Counted from the stretch's first letter, positions 28,678 to 37,098 are shown. The stretch: 64,000 nt of DNA from Streptomyces pyxinicus (GCF_024753135.1 NZ_JANUGP010000004.1:124001-188000); one strand, 5' to 3'. A program made the numbers and translations. The notes: a model not told the origin generated them from the letters alone.

Positions 28678-28930
28678 CGTCGCATCCCGACGCCTCGATA
28701 CGCGAAACGTACTTCCGGTGTCGGCAGAGCCGACTTCGCCTTCAACATTTCGTTCGTAAAGTTTTTTCGAGCACTCGAACGCACGTTCGCACCAGGTCAG
28801 AGGGGGTGACCGGCCAGTAGATGATCGATCGAGCGGACTTATAAGCGGAAGCAAAGATTCCGATCAAGGTCTCCAGTGTGTTCAGATGCCGGACAGAGCT
28901 TGCACACCCGCAACACATCGGGGAACGCCC

Positions 28931-29734
28931 ATGCCTACACATCGCCGCCGCCGCGTTAAGGGGCGAGTCCGGACCAGCGCAGGAGCCGCAACGATGGCCC
29001 TCGCCATGAGCTGGCTGACCTTCGCCGGACTCAAGGGCCCGCTCGGGGATGACGCCAGACAGCCGGGCTTCAGCCTCGATACCGACGACACCGACGCGGC
29101 CGAGCAGCGGGACGACGAACCCGTCTCGAACACGGTCGGTGTTCAGGACGGCCGAAGCACCGTTCAGATAGGCGGCTGGGGCGTCCAGTCGACTTCTCCC
29201 GCCCCAACGGCGGCACCGGCAGGCAACTACCCGTCGACCGACCTGAAGGGCCGGGACGAGCCCGTACAGGACGACGGGGAGGCGCCCGTCGCTGAAGCCT
29301 CCACCACCCCCGCGTCGGCTCCCTCGCGCCGGGCGGCGAAGAAGTCCGCGAACGCCCCGGCCGCCAAGCCGAAGGCTTCCACGGGGGAGAAGATGCCCAC
29401 CGCGGCGTCCGCCAGCAAGGCCGCGCCCAACAAGTCCAAGTCCGCGCCGAAGACCTACGTCGTGCAGCAGGTGCCCGAATCTGACTCAGTCAAGATCGAC
29501 AAGAAGGACGAGCCGGACACCTGGGACGACCTTGGCGACTTCCTTGGGTTCTTCAACCCGTTCTTCGCGTACGTCCCGGCGCCGGCCTACCCGCCCGAGC
29601 TGACGGACGACCCGCACGAGTCCTCTCCTGACGTCGGCCAGACATCCCAGCCCGACAGGCTGGACCAGCTCCAGGCGGTCAAACTGCCGACGCCGGTCAC
29701 GACTGACGCCGCACCAGAGGCGTTCGCCGGGTAG
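28931..29734 (+). CDS. Secreted or membrane-anchored low-complexity protein, unknown
   Basis: A 267-residue protein starting MPTHRRRRVKGRVRTSAGAA; the Arg-rich head and the hydrophobic MALAMSWLTFAGL suggest a signal peptide or N-terminal anchor. The rest is Asp/Glu/Ser/Thr-rich, then an Ala/Lys/Pro-rich stretch (RRAAKKSANAPAAKPKASTG), then an aromatic patch (GDFLGFFNPFFAYVPAPAYPP) and an acidic tail. No family recognised. It is the first gene past acs, in a stretch of different composition, so it may mark the start of the acquired island. Confidence 0.6.
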   Translation: MPTHRRRRVKGRVRTSAGAATMALAMSWLTFAGLKGPLGDDARQPGFSLDTDDTDAAEQRDDEPVSNTVGVQDGRSTVQIGGWGVQSTSPAPTAAPAGNYPSTDLKGRDEPVQDDGEAPVAEASTTPASAPSRRAAKKSANAPAAKPKASTGEKMPTAASASKAAPNKSKSAPKTYVVQQVPESDSVKIDKKDEPDTWDDLGDFLGFFNPFFAYVPAPAYPPELTDDPHESSPDVGQTSQPDRLDQLQAVKLPTPVTTDAAPEAFAG

Positions 29735-29817
29735 TCGTCTGCCGGAATCGAGCCCTCCTCGCTCGCCGCTTGAGGAGGGCTCGTTCGGCGTACGCTGGTT
29801 GGGAAGGGTGGTGACGC

Positions 29818-31059
29818 ATGTCGGATGAACTCGCAGACAACGTACGGCGCTACCGGCGCGCGAAGGGTCTCAGCCAAGAGCAGCTCGCGCATCGCGCCGG
29901 CCTCTCGGTCGGGCCAGTCCGGAAGATCGAGCAGGGTGGCGAGGGGGTCCGCATGGAGACCCTTCACGCCATCGCGCGAGCCCTCGGAGTAAAGACCTCC
30001 GACTTGATGGCGGCCGGCCCTCCGCAACCGGTCAAGCTCGAAGATCCGAACAGTCTGAACCTGCGCGAGGTGCGCATCGCCCTCACGCCCGCGCTCAGCC
30101 TGGGGACGGCGAGCGCGCCGATCGGCGAGGAGCCCGACCTTCGCCGGCTGCGCCGCATGACGTACGACAACTCCGTCCTCTACTTCGGCGACACGTATGA
30201 CAGCATCGCCGCGGACTTGCCCACTCTTATCCGGGCTGCCAACGATGCGGTCGCGTACTACGACTCGGGGCAGGAGCACCTGAACGCCCTGGTCGAGCGC
30301 TCAAGGGTCCTGAACCTGGCAGGGCGGTACCTGACCCAGATCCGGCAGTTCGACCTCGCCCACGTGGCGGCGAGGGGCGCGATCGAGGACGCGAAGGCTG
30401 CGGGCGACAACCTGGTGGCCGCCTCCGGAGTCGGCGGGATGTGCTGGCTGCTGGTTCGGACCGAGCGGTTCGATGAGGCCGAAGACATCGCGGTCGCCAC
30501 GATGGACGTCGTCGAGCCGAAGATCATGGGCGCCACGCCGGACGAGTACGCCACGTGGGGCGGACTGGCGATGGAGGCGGCGGCTGCGGCTTCGCGGAAC
30601 AACCGCCCGAGGGAGGCCAAGGCCCTGCGCAAGGCGGCCGGCACCGCCGCGAAGGCGGTCGGCAAGACGCACAAGAATCTGCTGCGGCACTGGTCGATGT
30701 TCGGTCCCGTCACGGCCGCCATGAAGGAGCTGGAGGACCACATGATCGCGGGCGACGCCAGGACCGTGATCCGAAAGTCCAAGGACGAGCCGCACCTTCT
30801 GGAACAGAACTGGAAGCAGTTCGGAGGGCCGAGCACCAACGACGGCAACCGCTACCGGCTCGACCTCGCCCGCGCGTATGTCCGTACGGGCGATCCCACG
30901 GCCGCGATGGAGGAACTGGCACACCTCGACGAGGCTGCGCCCAAGTGGTTCCGTCATCAGTCGTCCGCGGCGATCACCTTCCAGGAGATCGTCAAGAAGC
31001 GTCGGACCCTCACGACGGAGATGCGAGAGGTCGGCGCCCACCTGGGCGTTTTTGCGTAA
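29818..31059 (+). CDS. XRE-family regulator with TPR-like C-terminal region
   Basis: A 413-residue protein. Residues 6-62 form a helix-turn-helix (GLSQEQLAHRAGLSVGPVRKIEQG, then LHAIARALGV). The remainder is helical with TPR-type repeats (LNLAGRYLTQIRQFDLAHVA, DLARAYVRTGDPTAAMEEL). This form is common in Streptomyces as regulators that sense a small molecule or peptide through the TPR part, and many stand beside biosynthetic or mobile clusters. It precedes the graspetide genes on the same strand and is the best candidate for their regulator, by position only. Confidence 0.85.
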   Translation: MSDELADNVRRYRRAKGLSQEQLAHRAGLSVGPVRKIEQGGEGVRMETLHAIARALGVKTSDLMAAGPPQPVKLEDPNSLNLREVRIALTPALSLGTASAPIGEEPDLRRLRRMTYDNSVLYFGDTYDSIAADLPTLIRAANDAVAYYDSGQEHLNALVERSRVLNLAGRYLTQIRQFDLAHVAARGAIEDAKAAGDNLVAASGVGGMCWLLVRTERFDEAEDIAVATMDVVEPKIMGATPDEYATWGGLAMEAAAAASRNNRPREAKALRKAAGTAAKAVGKTHKNLLRHWSMFGPVTAAMKELEDHMIAGDARTVIRKSKDEPHLLEQNWKQFGGPSTNDGNRYRLDLARAYVRTGDPTAAMEELAHLDEAAPKWFRHQSSAAITFQEIVKKRRTLTTEMREVGAHLGVFA

Positions 31060-31068
31060 CTACACTCT

Positions 31069-31110
31069 GCCGATGCACTTTTGACGGATCGTATGTCAAA
31101 GTGCATCGGC
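31069..31110. promoter_or_regulatory. Long imperfect inverted repeat (operator or terminator)
   Basis: Arms GCCGATGCACTTTTGAC and GTCAAAGTGCATCGGC pair over 16 bp with one extra T, loop GGATCGTAT. It lies 10 bp after the XRE gene and about 45 bp before the next small gene. There is no T-run, so it could be the operator of the regulator as well as a terminator. Confidence 0.6.
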
Positions 31111-31153
31111 TTGCTCCTGGCCGCCCCTGGTTGCGCCTCGTAGCTTCAGGGTC

Positions 31154-31387
31154 ATGGACGGTCACGACGAGCACAGCAAGCCGCACATCGGCGACCTGGC
31201 CAAGGACACGGCCAGCAACCGGGTCGGCGTCCTTATGGGCGAGGTCGGTGGAAGGCTCCTCCTGCGGCCGGCACGCGGCGGCACGGAGTGGGAGGCCGAC
31301 CCCGGTAGCGTCGAATTCCCCACGGCCCTGGAGGAGATGCAGGCGCGCAACACCGCCCGTAACAAGATGCGGAGGCTCGGGCTGTGA
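31154..31387 (+). CDS. Small conserved hypothetical protein
   Basis: A 77-residue polar protein (MDGHDEHSKPHIGDLAKDTA) with a beta-rich middle (NRVGVLMGEVGGRLLLRPAR) and charged helical end. It looks like one of the small proteins often found with XRE/TPR regulators in Streptomyces. Function unknown. Its stop overlaps the next start (GTGA). Confidence 0.7.
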   Translation: MDGHDEHSKPHIGDLAKDTASNRVGVLMGEVGGRLLLRPARGGTEWEADPGSVEFPTALEEMQARNTARNKMRRLGL

Positions 31388-31623
31388 GCGGGCCGCACAC
31401 AGTCCTGGTGTTCAAGCAGTGGCACCTGGAGCCCGACAGAGAGCCGGACTCCCCGCCCGTGACGCACAAGATGAAGTGCGCGTCGTGCGGAGCGGAGTCC
31501 GCTCCTGACGGGGCGTGGGAGCCGCCCCAGACCTGGGCACTGGAGCACTCGGGGAAGAACCCGAGCCACCTCCGCTTCGAGGAGATCATCACAAGGCCCT
31601 GGCGCACCTGGATGGAGTCCTGA
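31384..31623 (+). CDS. Small protein with CxxC pair, DUF7848-like
   Basis: A 79-residue protein from a GTG start overlapping the previous stop. It has a CASCGAESAP zinc-binding-type CxxC, then WEPPQTWALEHSGKNPSH, where His residues could complete a zinc site. Such proteins recur beside XRE regulators in Streptomyces; role unknown. The stop overlaps the next start as TGATG. Confidence 0.7.
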   Translation: MSGPHTVLVFKQWHLEPDREPDSPPVTHKMKCASCGAESAPDGAWEPPQTWALEHSGKNPSHLRFEEIITRPWRTWMES

Positions 31624-31757
31624 TGCGCCGGTTACGTCGCAGGGCGGCCCGCTACGGTCGCAGGATCGCCCGCTACGCCGGCCCCCTCTTCGTCTTCACG
31701 ATCGTTGGCTCGACCGGCTTCGTCCTGGTCGCCGCGTACCTGATGACGAATCCCTAG
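31623..31757 (+). CDS. Very small single-pass membrane protein
   Basis: A 44-residue protein: Arg-rich head (MRRLRRRAARYGRRIARYAG) then one hydrophobic helix (PLFVFTIVGSTGFVLVAAYL) and a short tail. The start overlaps the previous stop (TGATG), so it is translated by coupling. Unknown function; the positive head fixes the N-terminus inside. Confidence 0.65.
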   Translation: MRRLRRRAARYGRRIARYAGPLFVFTIVGSTGFVLVAAYLMTNP

Positions 31758-31763
31758 ACAGGT

Positions 31764-31800
31764 CCCGCCCGAGCGTTTTGCCTCGTTCACCTCGGGCGGG
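31764..31800 (+). terminator. Terminator of the small-gene operon
   Basis: 10-bp stem CCCGCCCGAG / CTCGGGCGGG (31764-31773 with 31791-31800), 6 bp past the last stop. Confidence 0.7.
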
Positions 31801-32118
31801 GCCGTTCCACCCCCGTGCGAGTCCGACTCCTGCCCCTCGCGCGGGGCCGCCAGCCCTGATCGCTCCCCCCGTGCGACAGGGCTGGCACCCAAGCTCCGCC
31901 TTCAGGGGCGAGGGCGGAGGACGCCCTGCCCTCGGTGATGGCCAGGCAAGACCGTCCGAGGGCAGGGCCCCACCACCCCCCATCCCGGTCGCAGCCTCTA
32001 TGGACGGTCGCGGCGGCCGGGATGGGGTCAGGCCGGTCTCGCTCAGCTTCGTTCCCCCACGGCCTGAGCGGGACCGACCCGTCAACACGCACCGTTCCAT
32101 CTCACCCAAGGAGCATCC
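31801..32118 (+). promoter_or_regulatory. Structured non-coding leader upstream of the graspetide precursor
   Basis: 318 bp without a credible gene. It holds two strong inverted repeats: 13-bp arms GCCCTGCCCTCGG / CCGAGGGCAGGGC (31923-31935 with 31956-31968) and 11-bp arms CCCCATCCCGG / CCGGGATGGGG (31978-31988 with 32017-32027). The precursor gene begins at a GTG with AAGGAG 5 bases upstream. The two hairpins lie in series before the operon and may be an attenuator, riboregulator or protein site. Confidence 0.6.
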
Positions 32119-32379
32119 GTGACGACCTCCACCGCACAGCTCACCGCCGGCCGCCCGTGGGCCGCCGACCGACTCGCGCCCTACCCGACCACCGTCAAGC
32201 GTCCGCACGCCACGGTCACCATCGACCCGGCCACGCAGCTCGGTGTGTTCCGTGACCGCGCCGGCCAGGTCGTCGAGATGGGCAAGCACGGCACCAGCTC
32301 GGGCACCGAGACCTCGACGACCACGAACTCCGACTCGGCCAACGACGCGGGCCACGACCAGGACAGCAACCAGGACTGA
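32119..32379 (+). CDS. Graspetide precursor peptide (putative ATP-grasp target RiPP)
   Basis: An 86-residue peptide. The leader contains WAADRLAPYP and TVTIDPATQLGVFRDRAG, followed by VVEMGKHGTSSGTE, which matches the conserved (M)xKHGTSxxT segment of the ATP-grasp target family found beside SAV_5884-type ligases. The core is rich in Thr, Ser, Asn and Asp with Glu (ETSTTTNSDSANDAGHDQD), giving hydroxyl donors and carboxylate acceptors for side-chain ester links. The stop overlaps the ligase start. It should be modified by the next two proteins; ring pattern cannot be read from sequence. Confidence 0.88.
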   Translation: MTTSTAQLTAGRPWAADRLAPYPTTVKRPHATVTIDPATQLGVFRDRAGQVVEMGKHGTSSGTETSTTTNSDSANDAGHDQDSNQD

Positions 32380-33344
32380 TGACCATGACCGAGGAGAGGC
32401 CGGTACTGGTAGTCACCGAAGCGGACGACGTCACCGCGGACATGGTGATCACCGAACTCAACCGGCGAGGCGTGCCGGTGGTTCGCTTCAACCCCGCCGA
32501 CATCGGTGAGGGCCTCACGGTCTCGGCTCGGTTTGGCACCTCCCCGGCACGCATGGCCGGGGAGGTGCGTACCCCGTCGAGATCCGTTCGCCTTGACCGC
32601 GCGCGCTCTGTGTACTGGCGCCGCCCCCGCTGGCCCGAGTTCGCACACCTTGGTGACGACGACGCGCAGTTCGCCACAGCGCAGGTCCGTTACGGCCTTG
32701 GTGGCACCCTGTATGCCCTTGACGGGCCGCTGTGGGTGAACCACCCGCTCAAGAACGCGGCAGCCGACTACAAGCCCGCTCAGCTCGCGGTCGCGCAGCA
32801 GCTCGGGCTGATGGTCCCGCCTACGATCGTGACCAACGACCCGGACGAGGCGCGCAGGTTCCTCGTCGAGTACGAGCACGTGATCTTCAAGACCCTGCGC
32901 TGGACGCCGTACCAGCGTGATGGCGTGTCGGTCACCGGGTGGACCGAGCCGGTCACACCGTTCGAGATCGACGAGAGCCTGCGCGTCACGCCCCACCTCT
33001 TCCAGGCGCGCGTGCCCAAGGTCGCTGACGTACGGGTCCTCATCGTCGATCGGCGCGTGTTCGCGGTCCGGATCGATTCCGACCTGCTGGACTGGCGCAG
33101 GGACTACTCACTCGCCCACTACAGCATTCTCGACCTGCCCGACCAGGTGACCAAGGCCCTGCTCGCCTACCTGGACCACTACGAGCTGGTGTCCGGGAGC
33201 TTCGATCTCGCCATCGATGAGTACGGGGCGTACTGGTGGCTGGAGCTGAACCCGAACGGGCAGTGGGGGTGGCTCGAAGAGAACACCGGGCTGGAGATGT
33301 CCGCCGCTTTCGCTGATCTGCTCACAGATGGAGAAGCCTCATGA
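32379..33344 (+). CDS. ATP-grasp ligase, graspetide maturase (SAV_5884 family)
   Basis: A 321-residue ATP-grasp enzyme that would activate precursor Asp/Glu carboxylates as acyl phosphates and close omega-ester or omega-amide rings. The N-terminal pre-ATP-grasp part starts VLVVTEADDVTADMVITELN. The ATP-binding middle has YEHVIFKTLRW; the metal-binding end has DLAIDEYGAYWWLELNPNGQ, where Asp, Glu and Asn fit Mg2+ ligands. ATG overlaps the precursor stop (TGATG); a second ATG lies 6 bases in. Next to it are the precursor and methyltransferase genes. Confidence 0.9.
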   Translation: MTMTEERPVLVVTEADDVTADMVITELNRRGVPVVRFNPADIGEGLTVSARFGTSPARMAGEVRTPSRSVRLDRARSVYWRRPRWPEFAHLGDDDAQFATAQVRYGLGGTLYALDGPLWVNHPLKNAAADYKPAQLAVAQQLGLMVPPTIVTNDPDEARRFLVEYEHVIFKTLRWTPYQRDGVSVTGWTEPVTPFEIDESLRVTPHLFQARVPKVADVRVLIVDRRVFAVRIDSDLLDWRRDYSLAHYSILDLPDQVTKALLAYLDHYELVSGSFDLAIDEYGAYWWLELNPNGQWGWLEENTGLEMSAAFADLLTDGEAS

Positions 33345-34501
33345 CCGATTCTGCGGCCGAGCGCCGCCGCCTGGCCGCACTGCTGGAGCGAAACGGGGTG
33401 CTCAAGTCCCCGTGGCTACGTGCGTCCGTCGAAGCCATCCCGCGCGACACGTTCCTGCACCCCGGCGTGTTCCTCCCAGAGGCCGGCGGGAAGTGGCGGC
33501 CGGTCACCGCCGTGGGAACGGAGCCGGCCGAGTGGGCGATGCTCGCGCACACGGACCAGACGCTGACCACGCAGCTCGACGGCCACCTGACTGCCGACCA
33601 AGTCAGCGAGCCCGTGACCGGCGTGCCCACGTCGTCATCGACCACCCCAACGACCGTCGTCGACATGATCGAGAAGCTCGACATCGAAGACGGGCACAAG
33701 GTGCTGGAGATCGGCACCGGCACCGGGTACTCCACGGCCCTTATGTGCCGCTACCTCGGCGAGGACAACGTCGCGACGGTCGAGGTCGACCCGGAGGTGG
33801 CGCAGCGCGCCGACGCCGCGCTGGAAGCGGTTGGCATCTCCACGTGGGCCGTGACCGGCGACGGTCTTCTCGGCTACCCGCGCAACGCGCCGTATGATCG
33901 AGTGATCGCCACGTGCGCCGTCCGCCGCATCCCCTACGCCTGGGTCCGGCAGACCAAGCCCGGCGGCATCATCCTCAGCACGGTGGGCTCCTGGCCCTAC
34001 GGAACCGGCCTCGCCAAGCTCGCCGTGGACGACGAGGGCAACGCCCACGGCAGCATCGTCGGACAGTCCTCGTTCATGCAGGCGCGGGCACAGGCCGTGG
34101 TGCCCGTGTCGGGCGACCTGTCCGCCCGCACCGCGTACGCGGACAGCGAGCGGGAGGCGAAGGTCCCCGTGAGCCTGCTGGACGAGTGGATGCCGGCCTT
34201 CCTCACCCAGCTCGCGGTGCCGGGGGCGCACCTCGTACACGCTGCCACGAGCGAGGGTCAGCCGCTGCTGTACCTGTTCGATCCCGACCGCGAGTCGTTC
34301 GCGGAGTTCATCGCCAGCGACGGCACCTGGACGGTTCGTCAGGGCGGCCCCGTCCACCTGTGGGACCGCGTAGAGGAAACGCTGATGGCCTGGCGGGACG
34401 CCGGACGCCCGGACATCGACACCGTCCAGCTCACCATCACTCCAGAGTCGCACTCCTACTGGATCGACCCGGATCTGCACTGGGAACACCGCCTCGACTG
34501 A
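33341..34501 (+). CDS. PIMT-type methyltransferase of the graspetide system
   Basis: A 386-residue protein related to protein-L-isoaspartate O-methyltransferases. The SAM loop is KVLEIGTGTGYSTALMCRYL, and the PIMT entrance signature SSSTTPTTVVDMIEKLDI precedes it. Substrate-pocket and acidic motifs follow (VATVEVDPEVAQRA, VTGDGLLGYP). A C-terminal 150-residue extension is typical of the ATP-grasp-associated subfamily. In fuscimiditide-type pathways the homologue methylates an Asp of the cyclised peptide, which then forms an aspartimide. ATGA overlap with the ligase gene. Confidence 0.88.
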   Translation: MTDSAAERRRLAALLERNGVLKSPWLRASVEAIPRDTFLHPGVFLPEAGGKWRPVTAVGTEPAEWAMLAHTDQTLTTQLDGHLTADQVSEPVTGVPTSSSTTPTTVVDMIEKLDIEDGHKVLEIGTGTGYSTALMCRYLGEDNVATVEVDPEVAQRADAALEAVGISTWAVTGDGLLGYPRNAPYDRVIATCAVRRIPYAWVRQTKPGGIILSTVGSWPYGTGLAKLAVDDEGNAHGSIVGQSSFMQARAQAVVPVSGDLSARTAYADSEREAKVPVSLLDEWMPAFLTQLAVPGAHLVHAATSEGQPLLYLFDPDRESFAEFIASDGTWTVRQGGPVHLWDRVEETLMAWRDAGRPDIDTVQLTITPESHSYWIDPDLHWEHRLD

Positions 34502-34523
34502 ACGCGGAGCGGTCCGGTACGCC

Positions 34524-34555
34524 GATGCCCCCTGACCAGCAGGCCGGGGGGCATC
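34524..34555. terminator. Bidirectional terminator between graspetide operon and prophage
   Basis: Stem GATGCCCCC / GGGGGCATC (34524-34532 with 34547-34555), between two convergent genes (methyltransferase ending 34501, reductase ending 34565). Suited to stop transcription from both sides. Confidence 0.75.
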
Positions 34556-34564
34556 GTCGTGCAG

Positions 34565-36628
34565 TCAGCGCACGGGGCACGCGCCGGTCGCACAGTCCTC
34601 GTCGGTGGAGTCCTCGATCGAGGTCGCCTCGGAGGCGGCGAACTCCGCGGCGGTGATCCGCTCGTACGGCGCCTGGGGCCGGGCGCCGTCGACCATGATC
34701 GTGGTGCCCTTGAGGTCGGGCAGCCACCGCTGGATCGTGTCGGCGACCTCGTCCACGTCCAGGCCCTCGGGGACGTTGGCCGTGAAGCTGACGGCGTTGT
34801 CGGCGTAGCACTCCTGGTAGAGCGCCTGGAAGGCAAGGAGCTGGTCCAGGCTCAGCTCGTCCTGCGCCTGGACCAGCTCCGGGTTCCAGCCCATCGCCTC
34901 GACCTCCGCGACGAGCTTGTCCTTCGTCGGGATCGTGACGACCAGAGTGTTGCCGCTCTGGTCGTAGATGCACTTCTCCACGTGGAAGCCCTGGGCCATG
35001 AAGGCTTCGGCCTGGGCGACCTCTTCGGGGCGGAGCATCGAGAAGCGGATACGACGGTTGAAGGTGCGGGCGTAGATGGCATGGCCGCCCTCGGTGACGC
35101 CCGGCATCTTGGCGATCGTGCCGGTCGGGGCCATCGTCGTGACCTTGACCGGCTCGGGCACGCGCAGGGCGAAGGCGTAGGCGCGGGCCTCTTCCCGGAC
35201 GGTGTCGTACAGGTCTTCCAGCAGGGTGCGGAACCACGGGTCGTACGGCGCCTCGGAGTAGCGGATGCCCATCTTCGCGAGGAAGCCCTGCACGCCGAAG
35301 TGGCCGACTCCGATGCGCCGTTCGGAGTGCATGATGCCGCGCTGCTCGTCGTCGGTCATGTCGCCGAACGTCGCCCGGATCAGGAAGCGGGTCATCAGCT
35401 CGTGGGCCCGCAGGATGTCGGCCCGGTCGTAGCTGCCGGCCCGCGTCTTCGGCGCGAAGGCGTCGAGGTTGACGTGGCCCAGCACGCACGCGCCGGCACT
35501 GGGGAGCGCGATTTCGCCGCACGGGTTGGTGGCGATGACCTCGTTGACCTCGCCCTCGTTGGAGTACGAGCTGTTCCAGTAGCCAGGCTCGCCGTTGCGC
35601 AGCATCCCCTCGACGACCGCGCGGTGCACGCGGACTGCCTCGGCGTGCCGAGTATCCGTCACCTCGTTGAGGGCCTGGATGAAGCGATCATCGATCTCGA
35701 CGCTCACGTTCGTCGTCCAGTGCAGGGCGGTGTCCCGCTTGCACGTCAGGAACTGGTCGATGAAGGGGTCCGCCCAGTGGCAGATCGACATGCGGGCGCT
35801 GCGCCGGACGCCACCCGAGACCACGCACTCGGCGATGCGGTGCTCGATCTCCATCGCCTCGACTGGGGACAGGTGCGCGCCCTGGGTGTTGGACAGGACG
35901 GCGGCGATCTCGCTCATCATGCGGGCGAACGGGCCCGGACCGCTGGCTGTGCCGCCGAACGTCTTCAGCCTCGATCCCTTGCAGCGGACGCGCGAGACGT
36001 CGTACACGCGGTCGGCGTGCTTGACGTCGTCGTCGGTCATGAAGGTGTCGATCAGGTCCACCAGCGCGTCGGACCAGCCCTCGCGGGAGTCCTCGACCTC
36101 GAACGCGCCGGCCCAGTCGGAGTCATATTCCTCGGACAGGATGCCCGCGGCCTTCATCTCCTCGTAGTCCTGGTGCATCGGGTCGCAGACGATGTGCACG
36201 CGGAGCTGCCGGCGCGGTGCTCCGAAGGGCTTGAGGAAGCGGGAGCTGTAGTTGGCGCCGACGCCGCCGCCTTCCATCAGCCGCAAGAAGGTGAACTCGT
36301 AGTGTCGGCTCAGGCGTTCGGCACCCCAGCCCGAGACGTGGCAGTTGAACAGGAACTGGCGCCCCTTGACGCCCGTTGCCCACAGGTGCCGGCCTGCGGG
36401 GAGGATGGCGAACTCGTCCATGTGGGAGACCAGCTCGTCGTACTCGGCCCGTACGTCCTCGCTCCAGGCACTCTGGTCGGTGCCGTGGACGAGGGCGAGG
36501 TTGCCGGCCGCGACGCGGCGTACGGTGTCGGGCCACTGTTCCTTCGAGCCGTCGGCCAGGGTCCGACTGTAGGTGCGCTCGTAGACGGTGCGGCCGGTAG
36601 GCCCGAAGGGGACAGCGTAGTCAGTCAC
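34565..36628 (-). CDS. Adenosylcobalamin-dependent ribonucleotide reductase (class II, phage type)
   Basis: A 687-residue enzyme that reduces ribonucleotides to deoxyribonucleotides for phage DNA synthesis. The GTG start (VTDYAVPFG) has AAGGAG 10 bases upstream. The active-site region reads TNPCGEIALPS with catalytic Cys and Glu; FNCHVSGWG holds another active-site Cys. PVKVTTMAPTGTIAKMPG is the conserved barrel strand. The C-terminal CATGACPVR supplies the redox cysteines. The length and lack of a small subunit fit the monomeric B12-type reductases of actinophages such as L5 gp50. Last gene of the leftward transcript. Confidence 0.92.
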   Translation of the reverse strand: MTDYAVPFGPTGRTVYERTYSRTLADGSKEQWPDTVRRVAAGNLALVHGTDQSAWSEDVRAEYDELVSHMDEFAILPAGRHLWATGVKGRQFLFNCHVSGWGAERLSRHYEFTFLRLMEGGGVGANYSSRFLKPFGAPRRQLRVHIVCDPMHQDYEEMKAAGILSEEYDSDWAGAFEVEDSREGWSDALVDLIDTFMTDDDVKHADRVYDVSRVRCKGSRLKTFGGTASGPGPFARMMSEIAAVLSNTQGAHLSPVEAMEIEHRIAECVVSGGVRRSARMSICHWADPFIDQFLTCKRDTALHWTTNVSVEIDDRFIQALNEVTDTRHAEAVRVHRAVVEGMLRNGEPGYWNSSYSNEGEVNEVIATNPCGEIALPSAGACVLGHVNLDAFAPKTRAGSYDRADILRAHELMTRFLIRATFGDMTDDEQRGIMHSERRIGVGHFGVQGFLAKMGIRYSEAPYDPWFRTLLEDLYDTVREEARAYAFALRVPEPVKVTTMAPTGTIAKMPGVTEGGHAIYARTFNRRIRFSMLRPEEVAQAEAFMAQGFHVEKCIYDQSGNTLVVTIPTKDKLVAEVEAMGWNPELVQAQDELSLDQLLAFQALYQECYADNAVSFTANVPEGLDVDEVADTIQRWLPDLKGTTIMVDGARPQAPYERITAAEFAASEATSIEDSTDEDCATGACPVR

Positions 36629-36644
36629 TGCGGTTGAACTCCTT

Positions 36645-36660
36645 GTCGCTCTTACACACT
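36645..36660 (-). repeat. 16-bp phage motif copy
   Basis: AGTGTGTAAGAGCGAC upstream of the reductase gene start; matches RGTGTGWAAGNNNGAC. Confidence 0.7.
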
Positions 36661-36708
36661 TGGGTCGGCGAGGGGGCGGACCGTTACGCCCGCCCCGGCC
36701 CTCGCTCG

Positions 36709-37098
36709 TTACGCGGCTTCCTGCTCCGGAAGGCAGTCGTAGCCGTCCACGTACCGCTCGCCGTTCAGCCAGGCCGTGAGCTTCCCGACGCCCCGCTCGT
36801 GCCGCCGCATCGCGGTCGACGCCTTCACGTCGTACAGGCTGGCGATCACCTGGAGCTGGTCGTCGAGCACGTACCGCATGAAGACGGCCTGGCGCTCGAC
36901 CAGGGAAAGGTCGGCCTGCTGCCAGGCCCGCCGTACGTCGGCGAGCGAAGCGAACACGCTGTTCCCCTTGGACGGGTCGCTGTAGCCCTTGGGCATCCCG
37001 TCCTCGACGTAGACCTCGGCCTTGATCCCATAGGCCGCCTCGTCGTCGAACAGGTACGGCAGGACCCGCTCGACGTCCGCGCGCTGGTAGTTGGCCAT
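36709..37098 (-). CDS. Small HTH protein resembling sigma factor region 4
   Basis: A 129-residue protein. Its C-terminal half, LSLVERQAVFMRYVLDDQLQ followed by VIASLYDVKASTAMRRHERG, has the length, residue pattern and helix order of sigma-70 region 4.2 (ER-avfmRY, IA, (S/T), RR). The N-terminal half has no region 2-like motif. It starts ATG overlapping the stop of the upstream gene, whose product resembles region 2. Together they could form a two-piece sigma factor; alone it may be a transcriptional regulator. Assignment is by pattern only. Confidence 0.6.
   Translation of the reverse strand: MANYQRADVERVLPYLFDDEAAYGIKAEVYVEDGMPKGYSDPSKGNSVFASLADVRRAWQQADLSLVERQAVFMRYVLDDQLQVIASLYDVKASTAMRRHERGVGKLTAWLNGERYVDGYDCLPEQEAA

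Noticed and set aside
28640..28930. tRNA gene as attachment site after acs
   Set aside because: No cloverleaf or CCA-type acceptor pattern found; only an acs terminator and AT-richer DNA.
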